From Limosilactobacillus caecicola (GTDB lineage Bacteria; Bacillota; Bacilli; Lactobacillales; Lactobacillaceae), in assembly GCF_943192935.1 (NCBI RefSeq), contig NZ_CALPCI010000002.1, positions 372,001-436,000 on the forward strand: a stretch of DNA of 64,000 nucleotides. The letters run 5' to 3'. Under the pieces are notes generated by a model. The model did not search any database. It saw only the letters and a program-made list of their open reading frames with translations, and was not told the DNA's origin. Made by a program: the position numbers and the translations under genes. Shown one piece after another: positions 37,931-46,902 of this stretch. Position 1 is the stretch's first letter. Each line of letters begins with the position of its first letter.

Positions 37931-38491
37931 TTACTTACCCATCAATTCGTCTTCTTTGTCCTTGGCAATGGATTCCAAATTTTTAATTCCATTATCGGTT
38001 TCTTTTTGAACCTCATCTTCAAGATGATGGAATTCGTCATCATTGAAGTCTCCATCCTTATTACCTTTTTTAAGGTCGTCCATGGCTTCGCGACGAACGT
38101 TCCGAACCGCAACCTTCGCCTTTTCAAGTTCAGCCTTCACATCCTTGACCAGTTCCTTCCGCCGGTCTTCCGTTAATTGAGGAATGATGATGCGAATAGC
38201 TTCCCCATCGTTTTGAGGAGTCAACCCTAAATCAGCTTCGTAAATGGCGCGTTCAATATCCTTTAACGTACTCTTGTCATACGGGGAAATTAACAGTTGC
38301 CGAGCTTCTGGAATCGTAATTGAAGCCATTTGGTTTAATGGTGTTGGGGCACCATAGTAATCCACCTTCACGGGGTTCAGAATGCTGGCGTTAGCACGGC
38401 CAGCCCGAATATCAGCCAAAGTCCGTTTTAAAGCATCACCGGACTTACTCATTTTTTCTTTAGCACTTGCTAAAATTTGTTTTCCATCCAT
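37931..38491 (-). CDS. frr: Ribosome recycling factor
   Basis: 186 residues, normal length. Splits post-termination ribosomes together with EF-G. Signatures: [67 protein letters not shown]. Two bases after the stop of pyrH. Confidence 0.97.
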   Translation of the reverse strand: MDGKQILASAKEKMSKSGDALKRTLADIRAGRANASILNPVKVDYYGAPTPLNQMASITIPEARQLLISPYDKSTLKDIERAIYEADLGLTPQNDGEAIRIIIPQLTEDRRKELVKDVKAELEKAKVAVRNVRREAMDDLKKGNKDGDFNDDEFHHLEDEVQKETDNGIKNLESIAKDKEDELMGK

Positions 38492-38493
38492 TT

Positions 38494-39222
38494 TTACTTA
38501 TCTCCTTCAATTGTGGTCCCAATTTTTTCACCACGAACCACTTTCAAAATATTTCCTGGAGTATTGAGGTTAAAGACAACCAAAGGAATATCATTGTCCA
38601 TCGACATTGAACTAGCAGTGGAATCCATGACATGTAGGTGCTTATCAATGATATCCATATGTGTTAGGTGATCAAACTTCACCGCTGAAGTGTCCTTGTT
38701 AGGATCCGCAGAGTAAACACCGTCAACACCATTTTTCGCCATCAAAATGGCATCCGCATTCATTTCGGCAGCGCGCAGTGCAGCGGTGGTATCGGTGGAG
38801 AAGTATGGGCTACCGGTCCCACCGGCAAAGATTACTACCCGACCCTTTTCAAGGTGACGAATCGCTTTACGCCGAATATAAGGTTCCGCAATTTGGCGCA
38901 TCTCAATTGAAGTTTGGACCCGCGTTTCAACACCAAGACCTTCGAGCGCGTCTTGAAGCGAAAGTGCATTCATAATCGTTGCCAGCATCCCGATGTAATC
39001 GGCTTGGGACCTTTCCATTCCCAATTTTTCACCGGTAACCCCGCGCCACATATTACCACCACCAACAACAATACATACCTGGACACCCAGGCCATGCACC
39101 TCTTTGATCTCTTTTGCGACCGTCTTTAATTCTGGCGGATTAATTCCAAAGCCTTGGTCGCCGGCGAGCGCTTCACCGCTTAACTTCAGAACAACCCGTT
39201 GATATTTAACATCATTCGCCAT
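38494..39222 (-). CDS. pyrH: UMP kinase
   Basis: 242 residues from the ATG at 39222 ([21 protein letters not shown]), GAGGAGG upstream. Hexameric kinase making UDP from UMP, an essential step of pyrimidine synthesis. Motifs: [33 protein letters not shown] and [14 protein letters not shown]. Pairs with frr. Confidence 0.97.
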   Translation of the reverse strand: MANDVKYQRVVLKLSGEALAGDQGFGINPPELKTVAKEIKEVHGLGVQVCIVVGGGNMWRGVTGEKLGMERSQADYIGMLATIMNALSLQDALEGLGVETRVQTSIEMRQIAEPYIRRKAIRHLEKGRVVIFAGGTGSPYFSTDTTAALRAAEMNADAILMAKNGVDGVYSADPNKDTSAVKFDHLTHMDIIDKHLHVMDSTASSMSMDNDIPLVVFNLNTPGNILKVVRGEKIGTTIEGDK

Positions 39223-39261
39223 TAATATGTCCTCCTCGGGAAATCGATTGGTTTGGCTATG

Positions 39262-39290
39262 AAAAAGAGACTGAGTCACTCCCCAGTCCC
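39262..39290 (-). terminator. Terminator between tsf and pyrH
   Basis: GGGACTG and CAGTCTC arms (one G-U pair), then T5 on the minus strand. Its sequence resembles the terminator at 62781-62808. Confidence 0.75.
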
Positions 39291-39306
39291 TTCAACTACA
39301 ACTAAA

Positions 39307-40182
39307 TTAACGGTTCAGTTCTTGTTGAACTTCGTCGGCAATGTTAGTTTGCTTCTTTTCGATTCCTTCACCAACTTCGTAGCGAATGAATGACTTCAGC
39401 TTACCACCCTTAGATGCCACGTATTCAGCAACGGTCTTGTCGCTATCCTTAACAAATGGTTGGTCTGCAAGACAAATTTCAGACAAGAATTTGTTTAAAC
39501 GGCCTTCAACAATCTTGTCCACGATCTTTTCAGGCTTACCTTCGTTCAAGGTTTCTTCTTTAAAGACCTTCCGTTCGTGTTCCAAACGGTCAGCAGACAC
39601 ATCGTCTCTAGTCATGAATTCTGGATTAACAGCAGCAACGTGCATTGCAACGTCCTTAGCAGTTGCATCATCAGCACCTTCAAGAACCACTAAAGCTGCG
39701 ATCCGACCACCTTGGTGCAAGTAAGCACCAAAACTATCACCATCATCTTTTTCAACGATTTCAAAACGACGAAGGCTAACCTTTTCACCAGTCTTCCGGG
39801 TAGTTTCAGTTAAGTCATCACCCAAAGTACCGTTGTCGGTCTTGATTTCTAAGGCAGCATCGACATCAGCTGGTTTGTTATCCACTAACTTCTTAGCAAC
39901 GTCTTTTAAAGCAGCCTTGAATGGGTCAGAAGCAGCCACAAAGTCTGTTTCGGAGTTCAATTCAAGAATGGCAGCGGTGTTGCCGTCAACAACGATGTTA
40001 GTTAAACCTTCGGCAGCAATCTTATCGCTCTTCTTAGCAGCTTTGGCAATTCCCTTTTCACGAAGGTAATCCATTGCCTTGTCCATGTCACCGTCAGTTT
40101 CAACTAATGCCTTCTTGGCATCCATGATTCCGGCACCGGACTTCTTACGTAATTCCATAACTTGTGAAGCTTTGATAGCCAT
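39307..40182 (-). CDS. tsf: Elongation factor Ts
   Basis: 291 residues. Guanine nucleotide exchange factor of EF-Tu. N-terminal UBA-like domain ([37 protein letters not shown]), the EF-Tu-contacting TDFVA segment ([15 protein letters not shown]) and the C-terminal coiled coil. Follows rpsB across a terminator-like hairpin. Confidence 0.97.
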   Translation of the reverse strand: MAIKASQVMELRKKSGAGIMDAKKALVETDGDMDKAMDYLREKGIAKAAKKSDKIAAEGLTNIVVDGNTAAILELNSETDFVAASDPFKAALKDVAKKLVDNKPADVDAALEIKTDNGTLGDDLTETTRKTGEKVSLRRFEIVEKDDGDSFGAYLHQGGRIAALVVLEGADDATAKDVAMHVAAVNPEFMTRDDVSADRLEHERKVFKEETLNEGKPEKIVDKIVEGRLNKFLSEICLADQPFVKDSDKTVAEYVASKGGKLKSFIRYEVGEGIEKKQTNIADEVQQELNR

Positions 40183-40218
40183 AATTAAACCTCTCCTTGT
40201 TTAATAAAATCTTTTCAA

Positions 40219-40266
40219 TAAAAAACTGTTTTGCACTCAGGCCATCACGGTCCAACTGCAAAACAG
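40219..40266 (-). terminator. Hairpin between rpsB and tsf
   Basis: CTGTTTTGCA pairs with TGCAAAACAG; a T-run follows on the minus strand. Such partial terminators between rpsB and tsf set the ratio of S2 to EF-Ts. Confidence 0.85.
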
Positions 40267-40286
40267 CCTAAGTTTTAACTATTTAA

Positions 40287-41069
40287 TTATTTGCTTTCAA
40301 CGTTCTTCTTAAGATCCTTGAGGGAATCTTCAGAAACTTCTTCGTTGTCAGCAGTCTTGTCATCATCAGCTGCTTGTTGATCGTCTTGACCTTGCTTACC
40401 TTCAATGACAGCGTCAGCCATCTTTGAAGTGATCAAACGAACGGCACGAATAGCGTCATCGTTTGATGGGATGATCACGTCAATGTCATCTGGGTCAGTG
40501 TTGGTATCAACCATGGCCACGATTGGAATATGAAGCTTTTGCGCTTCACGAACAGCAATTTGTTCCTTGTGAGGATCAACGATGTAAATAACATCTGGGA
40601 TCCGTGGCATATCTTCAATACCACCTAAGAAACGTTCGAGCTTTTCACGTTGCTTAGTTAAAACGGAAACTTCCTTCTTTGGAAGAACATCGAAAGTGCC
40701 ATCTTCTGACATCTTCTTCAATTCCTTCAAACGGTTAATCCGTGATTGAATCGTCTTCCAGTTGGTCAAAGTACCACCTAACCAACGGTGGTTAACGTAG
40801 TATTGACCTGCACGCGTAGCTTCTTCTTCGATTGAATCTTGCGCTTGCTTCTTAGTACCGACGAAGAGAACAATCCCACCATCAGCAGCAACGTTCTTAA
40901 CGTAGTCATAAGCGGAATCAATCATCTTAACAGTCTTTTGCAGATCGATAATGTAAATACCGTTCCGTTCAGTAAAGATGTATGGTTCCATCTTAGGGTT
41001 CCAACGACGAGTTTGGTGACCGAAGTGGACACCAGCTTCAAGCAATTGTTTCATACTTACAACAGACAT
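40287..41069 (-). CDS. rpsB: Ribosomal protein S2
   Basis: 260 residues from the ATG at 41069 ([27 protein letters not shown]), with TTTGGAGG upstream. 30S protein added late in assembly. Typical motifs are [44 protein letters not shown] and [24 protein letters not shown]. The C-terminal tail (about 225-260) is acidic and Gln/Asp-rich, an addition seen in lactobacilli. Confidence 0.98.
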   Translation of the reverse strand: MSVVSMKQLLEAGVHFGHQTRRWNPKMEPYIFTERNGIYIIDLQKTVKMIDSAYDYVKNVAADGGIVLFVGTKKQAQDSIEEEATRAGQYYVNHRWLGGTLTNWKTIQSRINRLKELKKMSEDGTFDVLPKKEVSVLTKQREKLERFLGGIEDMPRIPDVIYIVDPHKEQIAVREAQKLHIPIVAMVDTNTDPDDIDVIIPSNDDAIRAVRLITSKMADAVIEGKQGQDDQQAADDDKTADNEEVSEDSLKDLKKNVESK

Positions 41070-41098
41070 GAAATAATACCTCCAAATAGTTTTTTCCT

Positions 41099-41155
41099 CC
41101 CTACCGATCAACTACCCTAAAAACCAGACGGCACCATTTAGGGCATCACGATAGG
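41099..41155 (-). promoter_or_regulatory. Structured rpsB leader (candidate r-protein autoregulatory RNA)
   Basis: On the minus strand CCTATCG (41155-41149) pairs with CGGTAGG (41106-41100) and, nested inside, CCCTAAA (41143-41137) pairs with TTTAGGG (41121-41115). The outer stem ends a few bases before the region of the ribosome site. S2 is known to repress its own synthesis through its leader in several bacteria, so an S2-binding site is plausible. I did not match it to a defined leader family. Confidence 0.45.
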
Positions 41156-41184
41156 TGTGAATTGTGCAATCAGCACCAGAAAAT

Positions 41185-41213
41185 ATTGTACATAAAAACT
41201 TGGCGAACCGCAA
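41185..41213 (-). promoter_or_regulatory. Promoter of rpsB-tsf
   Basis: TTGCGG (41213-41208), 17-base spacer, TACAAT (41190-41185) on the minus strand. Transcripts would carry the structured leader described just downstream. Confidence 0.65.
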
Positions 41214-41223
41214 GGAAAAAATA

Positions 41224-41502
41224 TCAATTCTTAATTTTAATTCCGTGCGCGTGTAAATAAGCAACTTTTCGTTGGCGGCTTTGGTGTTTAAAATGATACT
41301 CGGCACTTAACGCCGCATGTTTGTCAGCAAATTTTTCCTGATAAATCAGCTTCAGGGGATGGCGACTTTTGACCCGCGTATACTTTGCCCCCTTGTAAGC
41401 TTGGTGAGTGTGGAATCGACGGGCAACGTTGTCAGTAAACCCACAATATAACGAGTCATCAGCACACAGCAAAACATACATGTAGTACGGTTTATTGCTC
41501 AT
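41224..41502 (-). CDS. GIY-YIG nuclease-domain protein (UPF0213/YazA type)
   Basis: 92 residues, a single GIY-YIG domain: [51 protein letters not shown]. Small stand-alone members of this group are near-universal in Firmicutes and sit next to the tRNA methyltransferase gene, as here, with an 11-base overlap. Role is unsettled; a function in DNA or nucleic-acid repair is suspected. Not a homing endonuclease. Confidence 0.92.
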   Translation of the reverse strand: MSNKPYYMYVLLCADDSLYCGFTDNVARRFHTHQAYKGAKYTRVKSRHPLKLIYQEKFADKHAALSAEYHFKHQSRQRKVAYLHAHGIKIKN

Positions 41503-42238
41503 GCAACATCGCCTCTACTGCTGGTGTATAATCACCGTTTTGATCGCCAATGATCAATGGCGGGTCAACAATCATTCCATCCGGCCGACCATCTTTTATT
41601 GTTTCAATCAAGACAATATTAGCAGGCTTCCCAGGCTTCGGGTATGCAAACCGAATTCGTTTTACAATCAAACGATGCGCCTCCAACACTTGGATGATTT
41701 CCGGTAACCTTTCCGGCCGGTGAACGAGGTAGCCCTTCCCGTTCATTTTGAGCAAGCCACTCATCCGGTCAGCAACGGTCGGCAAATCAATGGTTAGTTC
41801 ATGCCGTGCTAGTGCTAAATATTGATTGGGATTTTTTTGGCTATTCGGTAAACTTTTGAAATAAGGCGGGTTACATGTGACAATATCAAAATGATCTTTT
41901 TTAACATAGTTAAAAAGTTCTTTCACATCCGCATTGATAACGTGGTAACGATCCGTTAATTGATTTAATTCGACACTACGCTCAGCCATATCTGCCAATC
42001 GTGGTTGCAATTCAACAGCAGTAATTTGGCCCCCAAGCTTACGGTTTAAAAATAAGGCAATTGCCCCATTACCCGCACATAAATCAATCGTTTGTAACTT
42101 ATGACGATGATTAGGGCGGACAAAATCAGCCAAGAGCACCGCATCCAGCGAAAAAGCGAAGACTTCACTACTTTGGATAATTTGAATACCTTGACTACTA
42201 AGTTGGTCAATTCTTTCGCTGGGTTTAAGTTCTACCAT
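41492..42238 (-). CDS. tRNA1(Val) A37 N6-methyltransferase family protein (TrmN6/YabB)
   Basis: 248 residues with a class I SAM-dependent methyltransferase fold: [15 protein letters not shown] (SAM motif I), [18 protein letters not shown], and the catalytic motif NPPY in [13 protein letters not shown], typical of N6-adenine methyltransferases acting on tRNA. The neighbouring GIY-YIG gene and the length fit the Bacillus YabB group. Substrate inferred from family. Confidence 0.88.
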   Translation of the reverse strand: MVELKPSERIDQLSSQGIQIIQSSEVFAFSLDAVLLADFVRPNHRHKLQTIDLCAGNGAIALFLNRKLGGQITAVELQPRLADMAERSVELNQLTDRYHVINADVKELFNYVKKDHFDIVTCNPPYFKSLPNSQKNPNQYLALARHELTIDLPTVADRMSGLLKMNGKGYLVHRPERLPEIIQVLEAHRLIVKRIRFAYPKPGKPANIVLIETIKDGRPDGMIVDPPLIIGDQNGDYTPAVEAMLHEQ

Positions 42239-42338
42239 TTCTATTTCTCTCCTGACTATTTAGAATTTCAGCTTGCAACTTGCGGACACATTGCTCATAA
42301 TAATCATATTATACATAAATAACGTTGAGGTAGTAAAA

Positions 42339-42974
42339 ATGTATGACTTTTTAGTCCACGTGGTTGGCCCGTTCCTGAATTTGATTAATGGTCGGCCCGT
42401 CATTAAAAATAAGGAGAACTTACCAGACGGCAACTATATTATTGTTGCTCCACATCGGACTTGGATGGACCCAGTATTGTTAGCCCTGGCCATTTATCCA
42501 AAAAAATTTAGTTTTATGGCCAAGGAAGAACTGTTCAAGGGCCGGTTTGCCAACTGGTTTCTCCGCAAGTTAAACGCCTATCCAGTTGACCGCCTGCACC
42601 CTGGTCCGTCAGCGATTAAAGTTCCGGTTAAAGAGCTTCGCAAATCCAACCTTTCGACAATTATTTTTCCATCTGGTTCCCGTTACTCATCAAAGCTCAA
42701 AGGTGGGGCCTTGATGATTGCTAAACTAGCCGACGTTCCACTAGTGCCAGCTGTTTACCAGGGTCCGTTATCATTTGGCGGGCTTTTTTCACGTCATCAT
42801 CGTAAAATCGCCTTTGGTAAGCCAATTTATGTTAATCGTAAAGAACGCTTAACAGATGATGTCCAAAAGAAATACGAACTAGAAATGCAAACCGCTTTTG
42901 ATGATTTGGATCATCAACTAGATCCAAATTTCCACTACCAAATGCCTGAAAAACCGGCCGATGACCATTTTTAA
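42339..42974 (+). CDS. PlsC-family 1-acyl-glycerol-3-phosphate acyltransferase
   Basis: 211 residues from the ATG at 42339 (MYDFLVHVVGPFLNLINGRP), TTGAGGTAG upstream. Acylates lysophosphatidate to phosphatidate at the inner membrane. The catalytic HX4D motif is intact (H39-RTWM-D44) and the substrate motif is at 110-117. That second motif reads FPSGSRYS in place of the usual FPEGTRS, so the conserved Glu is Ser. This may alter substrate choice or mark a paralogue. Divergent from the methyltransferase gene. Confidence 0.9.
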   Translation: MYDFLVHVVGPFLNLINGRPVIKNKENLPDGNYIIVAPHRTWMDPVLLALAIYPKKFSFMAKEELFKGRFANWFLRKLNAYPVDRLHPGPSAIKVPVKELRKSNLSTIIFPSGSRYSSKLKGGALMIAKLADVPLVPAVYQGPLSFGGLFSRHHRKIAFGKPIYVNRKERLTDDVQKKYELEMQTAFDDLDHQLDPNFHYQMPEKPADDHF

Positions 42975-42983
42975 TTGAATATC

Positions 42984-43018
42984 AAAAAAAAGATCGACAT
43001 ATACTGTCGATCTTTTTT
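42984..43018. terminator. Bidirectional terminator between plsC-like gene and yneF
   Basis: A7-rich arm plus AGATCGACA pairs with TGTCGATCT plus T6; perfect stem, loop of five bases. It ends both convergent transcripts and touches the yneF stop codon. Confidence 0.93.
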
Positions 43019-43244
43019 ACTTACGATTAGCTTTTTTAGCTTGATTCTTCATGGTCTGCATCATCATGTGTAATTTACGATCAGATGGTTTTTGACCCAT
43101 TTGCAGCATCATTGTCCGCATCATGTCTTCAGAAATTGGTGGATTATTACGTAAGTAATTTTCCATGTACTTCCGTGCACCAAAGAATCCAATTACCAAA
43201 CCAACTAACAATGCCAAGATCATTAGTAAAATAGTAACTACCAC
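43017..43244 (-). CDS. yneF: YneF family (UPF0154) small membrane protein
   Basis: 75 residues: one N-terminal membrane helix (VVTILLMILALLVGLVIGFFGARKYMENYL) and a cytoplasmic Met-rich helix (ISEDMMRTMMLQMGQKPSDRKLHMMMQTMK). Matches the UPF0154 family. Function unknown. Confidence 0.93.
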   Translation of the reverse strand: MVVTILLMILALLVGLVIGFFGARKYMENYLRNNPPISEDMMRTMMLQMGQKPSDRKLHMMMQTMKNQAKKANRK

Positions 43245-43327
43245 GCTTTGCTTCCCCCTTTAAATTCAATACTATTAATAATACAAAATTATGACATACT
43301 TGCAAAGCATTTTTACAATAAAAAAGA

Positions 43328-43579
43328 TTAATCGTCCCGTAGACCCTTCTTACGTTGGATCTCCTTGATCTTTTCAGGGGTGACTTCTTTACCTTCTTTA
43401 TTGAAAACCTGCGTCATTTCAATTTTACTACGGAAGGCTTCCCGGAAGTTCTTTAAATATTCATCGCGTAATTTCTTCCGTTCCGCTTTTTCTTCTTCCG
43501 TTAACCCTTCTGCCTTGTTTTTATGAGCGAGTTCGTTAATCCGCTTTAATAATTCATCTTGTACGTTTTCTTCAGCCAT
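43328..43579 (-). CDS. UPF0291/YnzC family protein
   Basis: 83 residues from the ATG at 43579 (MAEENVQDELLKRINEL), AGGAGG upstream. DUF896 motif: KNKAEGLTEEEKAERKKLRDEYLKNFREAFRSKIEM. In Bacillus the homologue is an SOS-linked neighbour of lexA (yneB-ynzC); here it is divergent from lexA with the LexA box in between, so it may also be SOS-controlled. Confidence 0.93.
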   Translation of the reverse strand: MAEENVQDELLKRINELAHKNKAEGLTEEEKAERKKLRDEYLKNFREAFRSKIEMTQVFNKEGKEVTPEKIKEIQRKKGLRDD

Positions 43580-43656
43580 GATTGCCCTCCTTGTTCTTGC
43601 AAATACTAGTCTAACCAAGTCCCTTCCCGAATGCAAGATCGAACTCTGAAAGATTA

Positions 43657-43670
43657 CGAACGTACGTTTA
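43657..43670. promoter_or_regulatory. LexA-binding site (SOS box)
   Basis: CGAACGTACGTTTA, matching the Firmicutes consensus CGAACRNRYGTTYC at all but the last positions. It overlaps the -35 box of lexA by four bases and lies in the gap to the divergent ynzC-like gene. Confidence 0.93.
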
Positions 43671-43695
43671 CACTCTCTAAATCCTATGCTAAAAT
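43667..43695 (+). promoter_or_regulatory. Promoter of lexA
   Basis: TTTACA (43667-43672), 17-base spacer, TAAAAT (43690-43695). The operator overlaps it, so LexA represses its own gene. Confidence 0.8.
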
Positions 43696-43724
43696 GTTCT
43701 TAATTACTAGATTGAGGTGGAATT

Positions 43725-44351
43725 ATGCCAAGGAACGCAATTGATAAGCAAACAGCCGTTTTAAATTACATCCATAAGCAGGTCGCTGCCCAAGGATACC
43801 CGCCGACAGTCCGGGAAATTTGTGCTGCCGTCGGGCTTTCCTCAACTTCCACAGTTCACGGGCACATCAACCGACTGATCAAAAAGGGCTACCTAAAAAA
43901 GGACCCTGCTAAGCCGCGGGCACTTGAAATCACCCCGGATGGGTTAGCATTTTTAGGCATCAAGCCCAAGCAAGATAAAATCCCGCTCCTTGGCATCGTT
44001 GCCGCTGGTGAACCAATTCTCGCCGAACAGGACGCAACTGACTTTTTCCCAATTCCACCAACGATTAATGATAGTGACGACTTGTTCATGCTTCAAATTC
44101 AGGGTACCAGCATGATTAATATGGGAATCCTCGATGGTGACAAAGTGATTGTTCGTCGGCAAAGTACCGCTAATAATGGTGACGTCGTTATTGCGATGAC
44201 GAGCGAAAACGAGGCAACTTGCAAACGATTCTTCAAAGAAGAAAGTTATTATCGTCTGCAACCAGAAAATGATACGATGGATCCAATCCTCCTTGACCAT
44301 GTTACCATTTTGGGCAAGGTTGTCGGCTTATTCCGGGATAACATTTACTAA
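43725..44351 (+). CDS. lexA: SOS repressor LexA
   Basis: 208 residues. N-terminal winged helix with recognition helix around [13 protein letters not shown] (39-51). The self-cleavage bond is A94-G95 (VAAGEP), with catalytic Ser129 in GTSM and Lys167 in TCKRFF. Complete protein. Its operator and promoter are directly upstream. Confidence 0.98.
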   Translation: MPRNAIDKQTAVLNYIHKQVAAQGYPPTVREICAAVGLSSTSTVHGHINRLIKKGYLKKDPAKPRALEITPDGLAFLGIKPKQDKIPLLGIVAAGEPILAEQDATDFFPIPPTINDSDDLFMLQIQGTSMINMGILDGDKVIVRRQSTANNGDVVIAMTSENEATCKRFFKEESYYRLQPENDTMDPILLDHVTILGKVVGLFRDNIY

Positions 44352-44357
44352 CAAAGC

Positions 44358-44386
44358 AAAAGCAGCGCTCGAGGCGCTGCTTTTTT
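44358..44386. terminator. Terminator between lexA and mvaS
   Basis: AAAAGCAGCGC (44358-44368), loop TCGAG, GCGCTGCTTTT (44374-44384), T to 44386. Serves lexA and probably also the convergent mvaS. Confidence 0.92.
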
Positions 44387-45542
44387 ACTGAATCCGGTAA
44401 AGTCGCTTAAAGTTTTTCTGACCTGTCAGGACAAACGGCGATGGGTCATTTGAAACATCAAATTCAATATCCGCTGCTGACATCCCTAATTGACCATTAA
44501 ATAAACGTTCATATTCTTCAATAGAAACCCGTTGCCGACCAGTTAACGCGGTTAACTGGTCTTCACCAATGCGATCGCGATAACCTGGTTGCAGAATTCC
44601 TGAATAAAATTCCCCTTCGGCCCCGGAACCATAACTAAATAACCCAATTCGTTCACCAGGTTGAACATCACCATTTTGTAATAATGACAATAGTCCAAGA
44701 TATAAAGAACCGGTATACAAATTACCGACCTGGCGAGAGAGTGTTTGCTCCGCCTGCAGGTTGCTACGTAAGCGCTGGGCAATGTTACTGTGATCATCAC
44801 CGAGTAAGCCTTCAAGCCCCTTCTTACCCATTTTGGTATATGGTAAGTGAAAAATCAACGCAGCAAAATCTGCCAAGGTCCGACCGGTAATTTGTTGGTA
44901 GCGGTGATAGGTTTTTAAAAAGAAATCAACGTATACCTGATTAGAATATTTGCCGTCAACATGGGCATTTTCGGCATACAACGGGCGCCAAAAATCCATT
45001 AAATCTTGTGTGTATGGCACACTGACTGGTTCAACCGCTAACACGTGTGGATCAGCACTAATCAACATTGCCACCGCCCCTGCTCCTTGGGTCACCTCTC
45101 CCGGAGTGTTGAGCCCATAGCGGGCAATATCTGCGGCAATAATTAGCACAACCTCCTGCGGATTAAGGGCCACAATTCCTCGGGCAAATTGTAAAGCCGC
45201 CGTTGCGGAATAACAGGCCTCTTTGGTTTCAACCACCCGAATGTAATCATTCAATCCTAATAAGTGCTTGATATAGATCCCACTCGCCTTGGAGTGGTCG
45301 ATACCTGATTCCGTCGCCACAATTAATGTTGAAACCCGCTTTAATGCCGTAGCCGATAACTTAACGGCTGCTTGTGCTCCTAGCGTGACAATATCCTGAG
45401 TTGGTGGAACCACAGCTTGGCGGTCTTGGCCAATGCCGATCTTATATTTATTCGGATCTTCGCCCCGCGCTGCAGCTAAATCATCCATTTCAAAATAAAA
45501 TGGCGTCGTTGCAAAGGCCATTTCATCAATCCCAATTCTCAT
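44385..45542 (-). CDS. mvaS: Hydroxymethylglutaryl-CoA synthase
   Basis: 385 residues. Condenses acetoacetyl-CoA with acetyl-CoA in the mevalonate pathway, the isoprenoid route of lactic acid bacteria, which feeds UppS. Catalytic residues in place: Glu78 (ATESGID), Cys110 (KEACYSATAALQ) and His232 (IFHLPYTKMGKKG). The PGEVTQGAGAVAMLI and FSYGSGAEGEF motifs are typical. Confidence 0.97.
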   Translation of the reverse strand: MRIGIDEMAFATTPFYFEMDDLAAARGEDPNKYKIGIGQDRQAVVPPTQDIVTLGAQAAVKLSATALKRVSTLIVATESGIDHSKASGIYIKHLLGLNDYIRVVETKEACYSATAALQFARGIVALNPQEVVLIIAADIARYGLNTPGEVTQGAGAVAMLISADPHVLAVEPVSVPYTQDLMDFWRPLYAENAHVDGKYSNQVYVDFFLKTYHRYQQITGRTLADFAALIFHLPYTKMGKKGLEGLLGDDHSNIAQRLRSNLQAEQTLSRQVGNLYTGSLYLGLLSLLQNGDVQPGERIGLFSYGSGAEGEFYSGILQPGYRDRIGEDQLTALTGRQRVSIEEYERLFNGQLGMSAADIEFDVSNDPSPFVLTGQKNFKRLYRIQ

Positions 45543-45610
45543 TTTTCTCGCTCCAATTAGTAATTCTTAAATTTGCTTAACCACCATATTATACCGATCA
45601 GGTAAATAAC

Positions 45611-45667
45611 AATGCAACAATTAACCTCAGCCGGTTAGTGCCGACGCTGGTTAATTGTTGCATTTTT
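45611..45667. terminator. Long terminator-like hairpin upstream of mvaS
   Basis: AATGCAACAATTAACC (45611-45626) pairs with GGTTAATTGTTGCATT (45649-45664), and T5 follows on the plus strand. The minus strand has TTGTTATT after the stem. It most likely ended the transporter gene that has since decayed. Confidence 0.75.
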
Positions 45668-45718
45668 CATATGTTGTTGATAGTCATCGGTTCTTCAGTC
45701 TAGTTAGCTTTGGCATCG

Positions 45719-46182
45719 TTAGACCGCTGTTCCAAAAATCTTTTGACATTGATAAAATTCGTCTTCAGTGTAGTCATATTTCATTAAAACTAACAACCGT
45801 AGCAATGAAGCAACCGCTGGGATAATGGAAATAATGACAAAAATCCCGGTGAGCGTGGTTGAACTTTGTGTGACGTTGGGTTGATAACCGATTAATGATA
45901 GCGTTAATCCAGTCGTGGCACCAGCAACGGCAATTGCCAATTTAGAAGCAAAGGTTTGGCCGCCGAGGACGACGGCTTCACACCGATTACCAGTTTTTAC
46001 TTCACTATATTCAACCGTTTCCATGGCGACTTTCAAGAAAAACAGAATCAAAATAATTAACATGTACTTGTTTGCCTTGACGTTGGTCCAAATGTCGTGA
46101 GCAGTCAGTTTTTCCGTTTTTTTGCCACCACCCGTTCTTTAGTGAACCGGTAACCAAATTCCATAAATAGGAACCCGACAAC
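45719..46182 (-). pseudogene. C-terminal fragment of a GPH-family sugar:cation symporter, frameshifted
   Basis: Two frames together give one transporter fragment: VVGFLFMEFGYRFTKERVVAKK (frame starting at 46182), then, after one missing A in a run of seven (46118-46124; T on the plus strand), EKLTAHDIWTNVKANKYMLIILILFF and on to the stop at 45719. The pattern of membrane helices with LGGQTFASKLAIAVAGATTGLTLSLIGY matches the glycoside-pentoside-hexuronide:cation symporters. Only about 155 of some 450 residues remain. The 5' end is cut at 46182, where a stop codon and unrelated sequence follow. Not functional. Confidence 0.8.
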
Positions 46183-46187
46183 TCATC

Positions 46188-46391
46188 GGCCGCATGAAGC
46201 GGTAGAACAAGGATGTCCCACATCGTATCTTCTATACTGCTATGAGGCGGTGTTATGGGATCAGAAGTATCTTTGATATGACGTCTGTTCCGAATTTCTT
46301 CAAGTTGTTTTCGATCTAAGTCCGTACCAGACATCCAATCCATAAATTTAGAGAGCAACCATATGGGTAAAACAATGCCTCCTAAAATCAT
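46188..46391 (-). pseudogene. Membrane-protein fragment beside tRNA-Ser
   Basis: Minus-strand frame from 46391: one membrane helix (MILGGIVLPIWLLSKFMDW, with further hydrophobic sequence in frame upstream) followed by a charged soluble part (DRKQLEEIRNRRHIKDTSD). It has no ribosome site and runs into the transporter relic in another frame. Small membrane proteins of this look occur at the integrase end of prophages; here the setting beside a tRNA fits a degraded integration remnant, but I recognise no family. Confidence 0.35.
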
Positions 46392-46652
46392 AAAAATAAA
46401 AGTCCATAATTGTAGCCAGGTAATCGCAATAAGAGCAATTATAGAAAAAAATACTCCATCACCGATGGAGTATTCTATCTTTTTTCTTATTATTTAGACT
46501 CATAAATTAACTACAACTCCTAAATAAAGTAATTGATTAGTTAACAACAGAAATAATAATTTTTAATCACACCTTTATTATAACAGAACAAACAGAACTA
46601 GGAGCACCAAAAGAGCACCAGAGTTGGCCAAACTCAGCCCTAACAGAATAAA
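46392..46652. other. Non-coding gap with a promoter, mini-ORF and terminator
   Basis: On the minus strand, in order: a TGT-TATAAT extended -10 box (hexamer 46582-46577) and AGGAG with an ATG at 46503 opening a 14-residue basic mini-ORF (MSLNNKKKDRILHR). Then a perfect terminator hairpin (ATACTCCATC, GGT, GATGGAGTAT, T6; 46473-46445) overlaps the end of that ORF. The sequence GAGCACC occurs twice near 46600-46620. No complete gene. Confidence 0.5.
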
Positions 46653-46695
46653 TAAAAAAACAGCCTGAAACGTTGATCTAACAACATCTCAAGCT
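46653..46695 (-). terminator. Terminator of tRNA-Ser
   Basis: A 14-bp stem (plus-strand arms 46662-46675 and 46682-46695, with three G-U pairs) and T7 on the minus strand, about 45 bases downstream of the tRNA. Confidence 0.88.
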
Positions 46696-46738
46696 ATTTA
46701 ATGGAACACTCAGCCCTAGCTGTGCCCTAGCATAAAAA

Positions 46739-46826
46739 GGAGAGTACAGGATTTGAACCTGCGCGCCCATTCAACATGGGTTCGCCGGATTTCGAGTCCG
46801 GTGCATTACCACTCTGCCAACTCTCC
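46739..46826 (-). tRNA. tRNA-Ser (anticodon CGA)
   Basis: 88 bases folding as a class II tRNA. The acceptor stem GGAGAGT/ACTCTCC, a D arm with GGCAGAGTGGTAATGC, an anticodon arm CCGGA-CTCGAAA-TCCGG, a long variable arm and a T arm with GGTTCAAATCC are all visible. Loop bases CTCGAAA give anticodon CGA, reading UCG. The 3' CCA is not encoded and must be added after transcription. Confidence 0.96.
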
Positions 46827-46902
46827 ATAACAAAGGCTATTATATCAAGATTTACAATAATGATCAAGAACTGCCAATTATTGTTACTTGATTAACCTTC
46901 AA

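Noticed and set aside
41224-41502. GIY-YIG protein as a homing endonuclease or mobile element
   Set aside because: Small stand-alone domain in its usual housekeeping place beside the tRNA methyltransferase gene, with no intron or disrupted gene around it.
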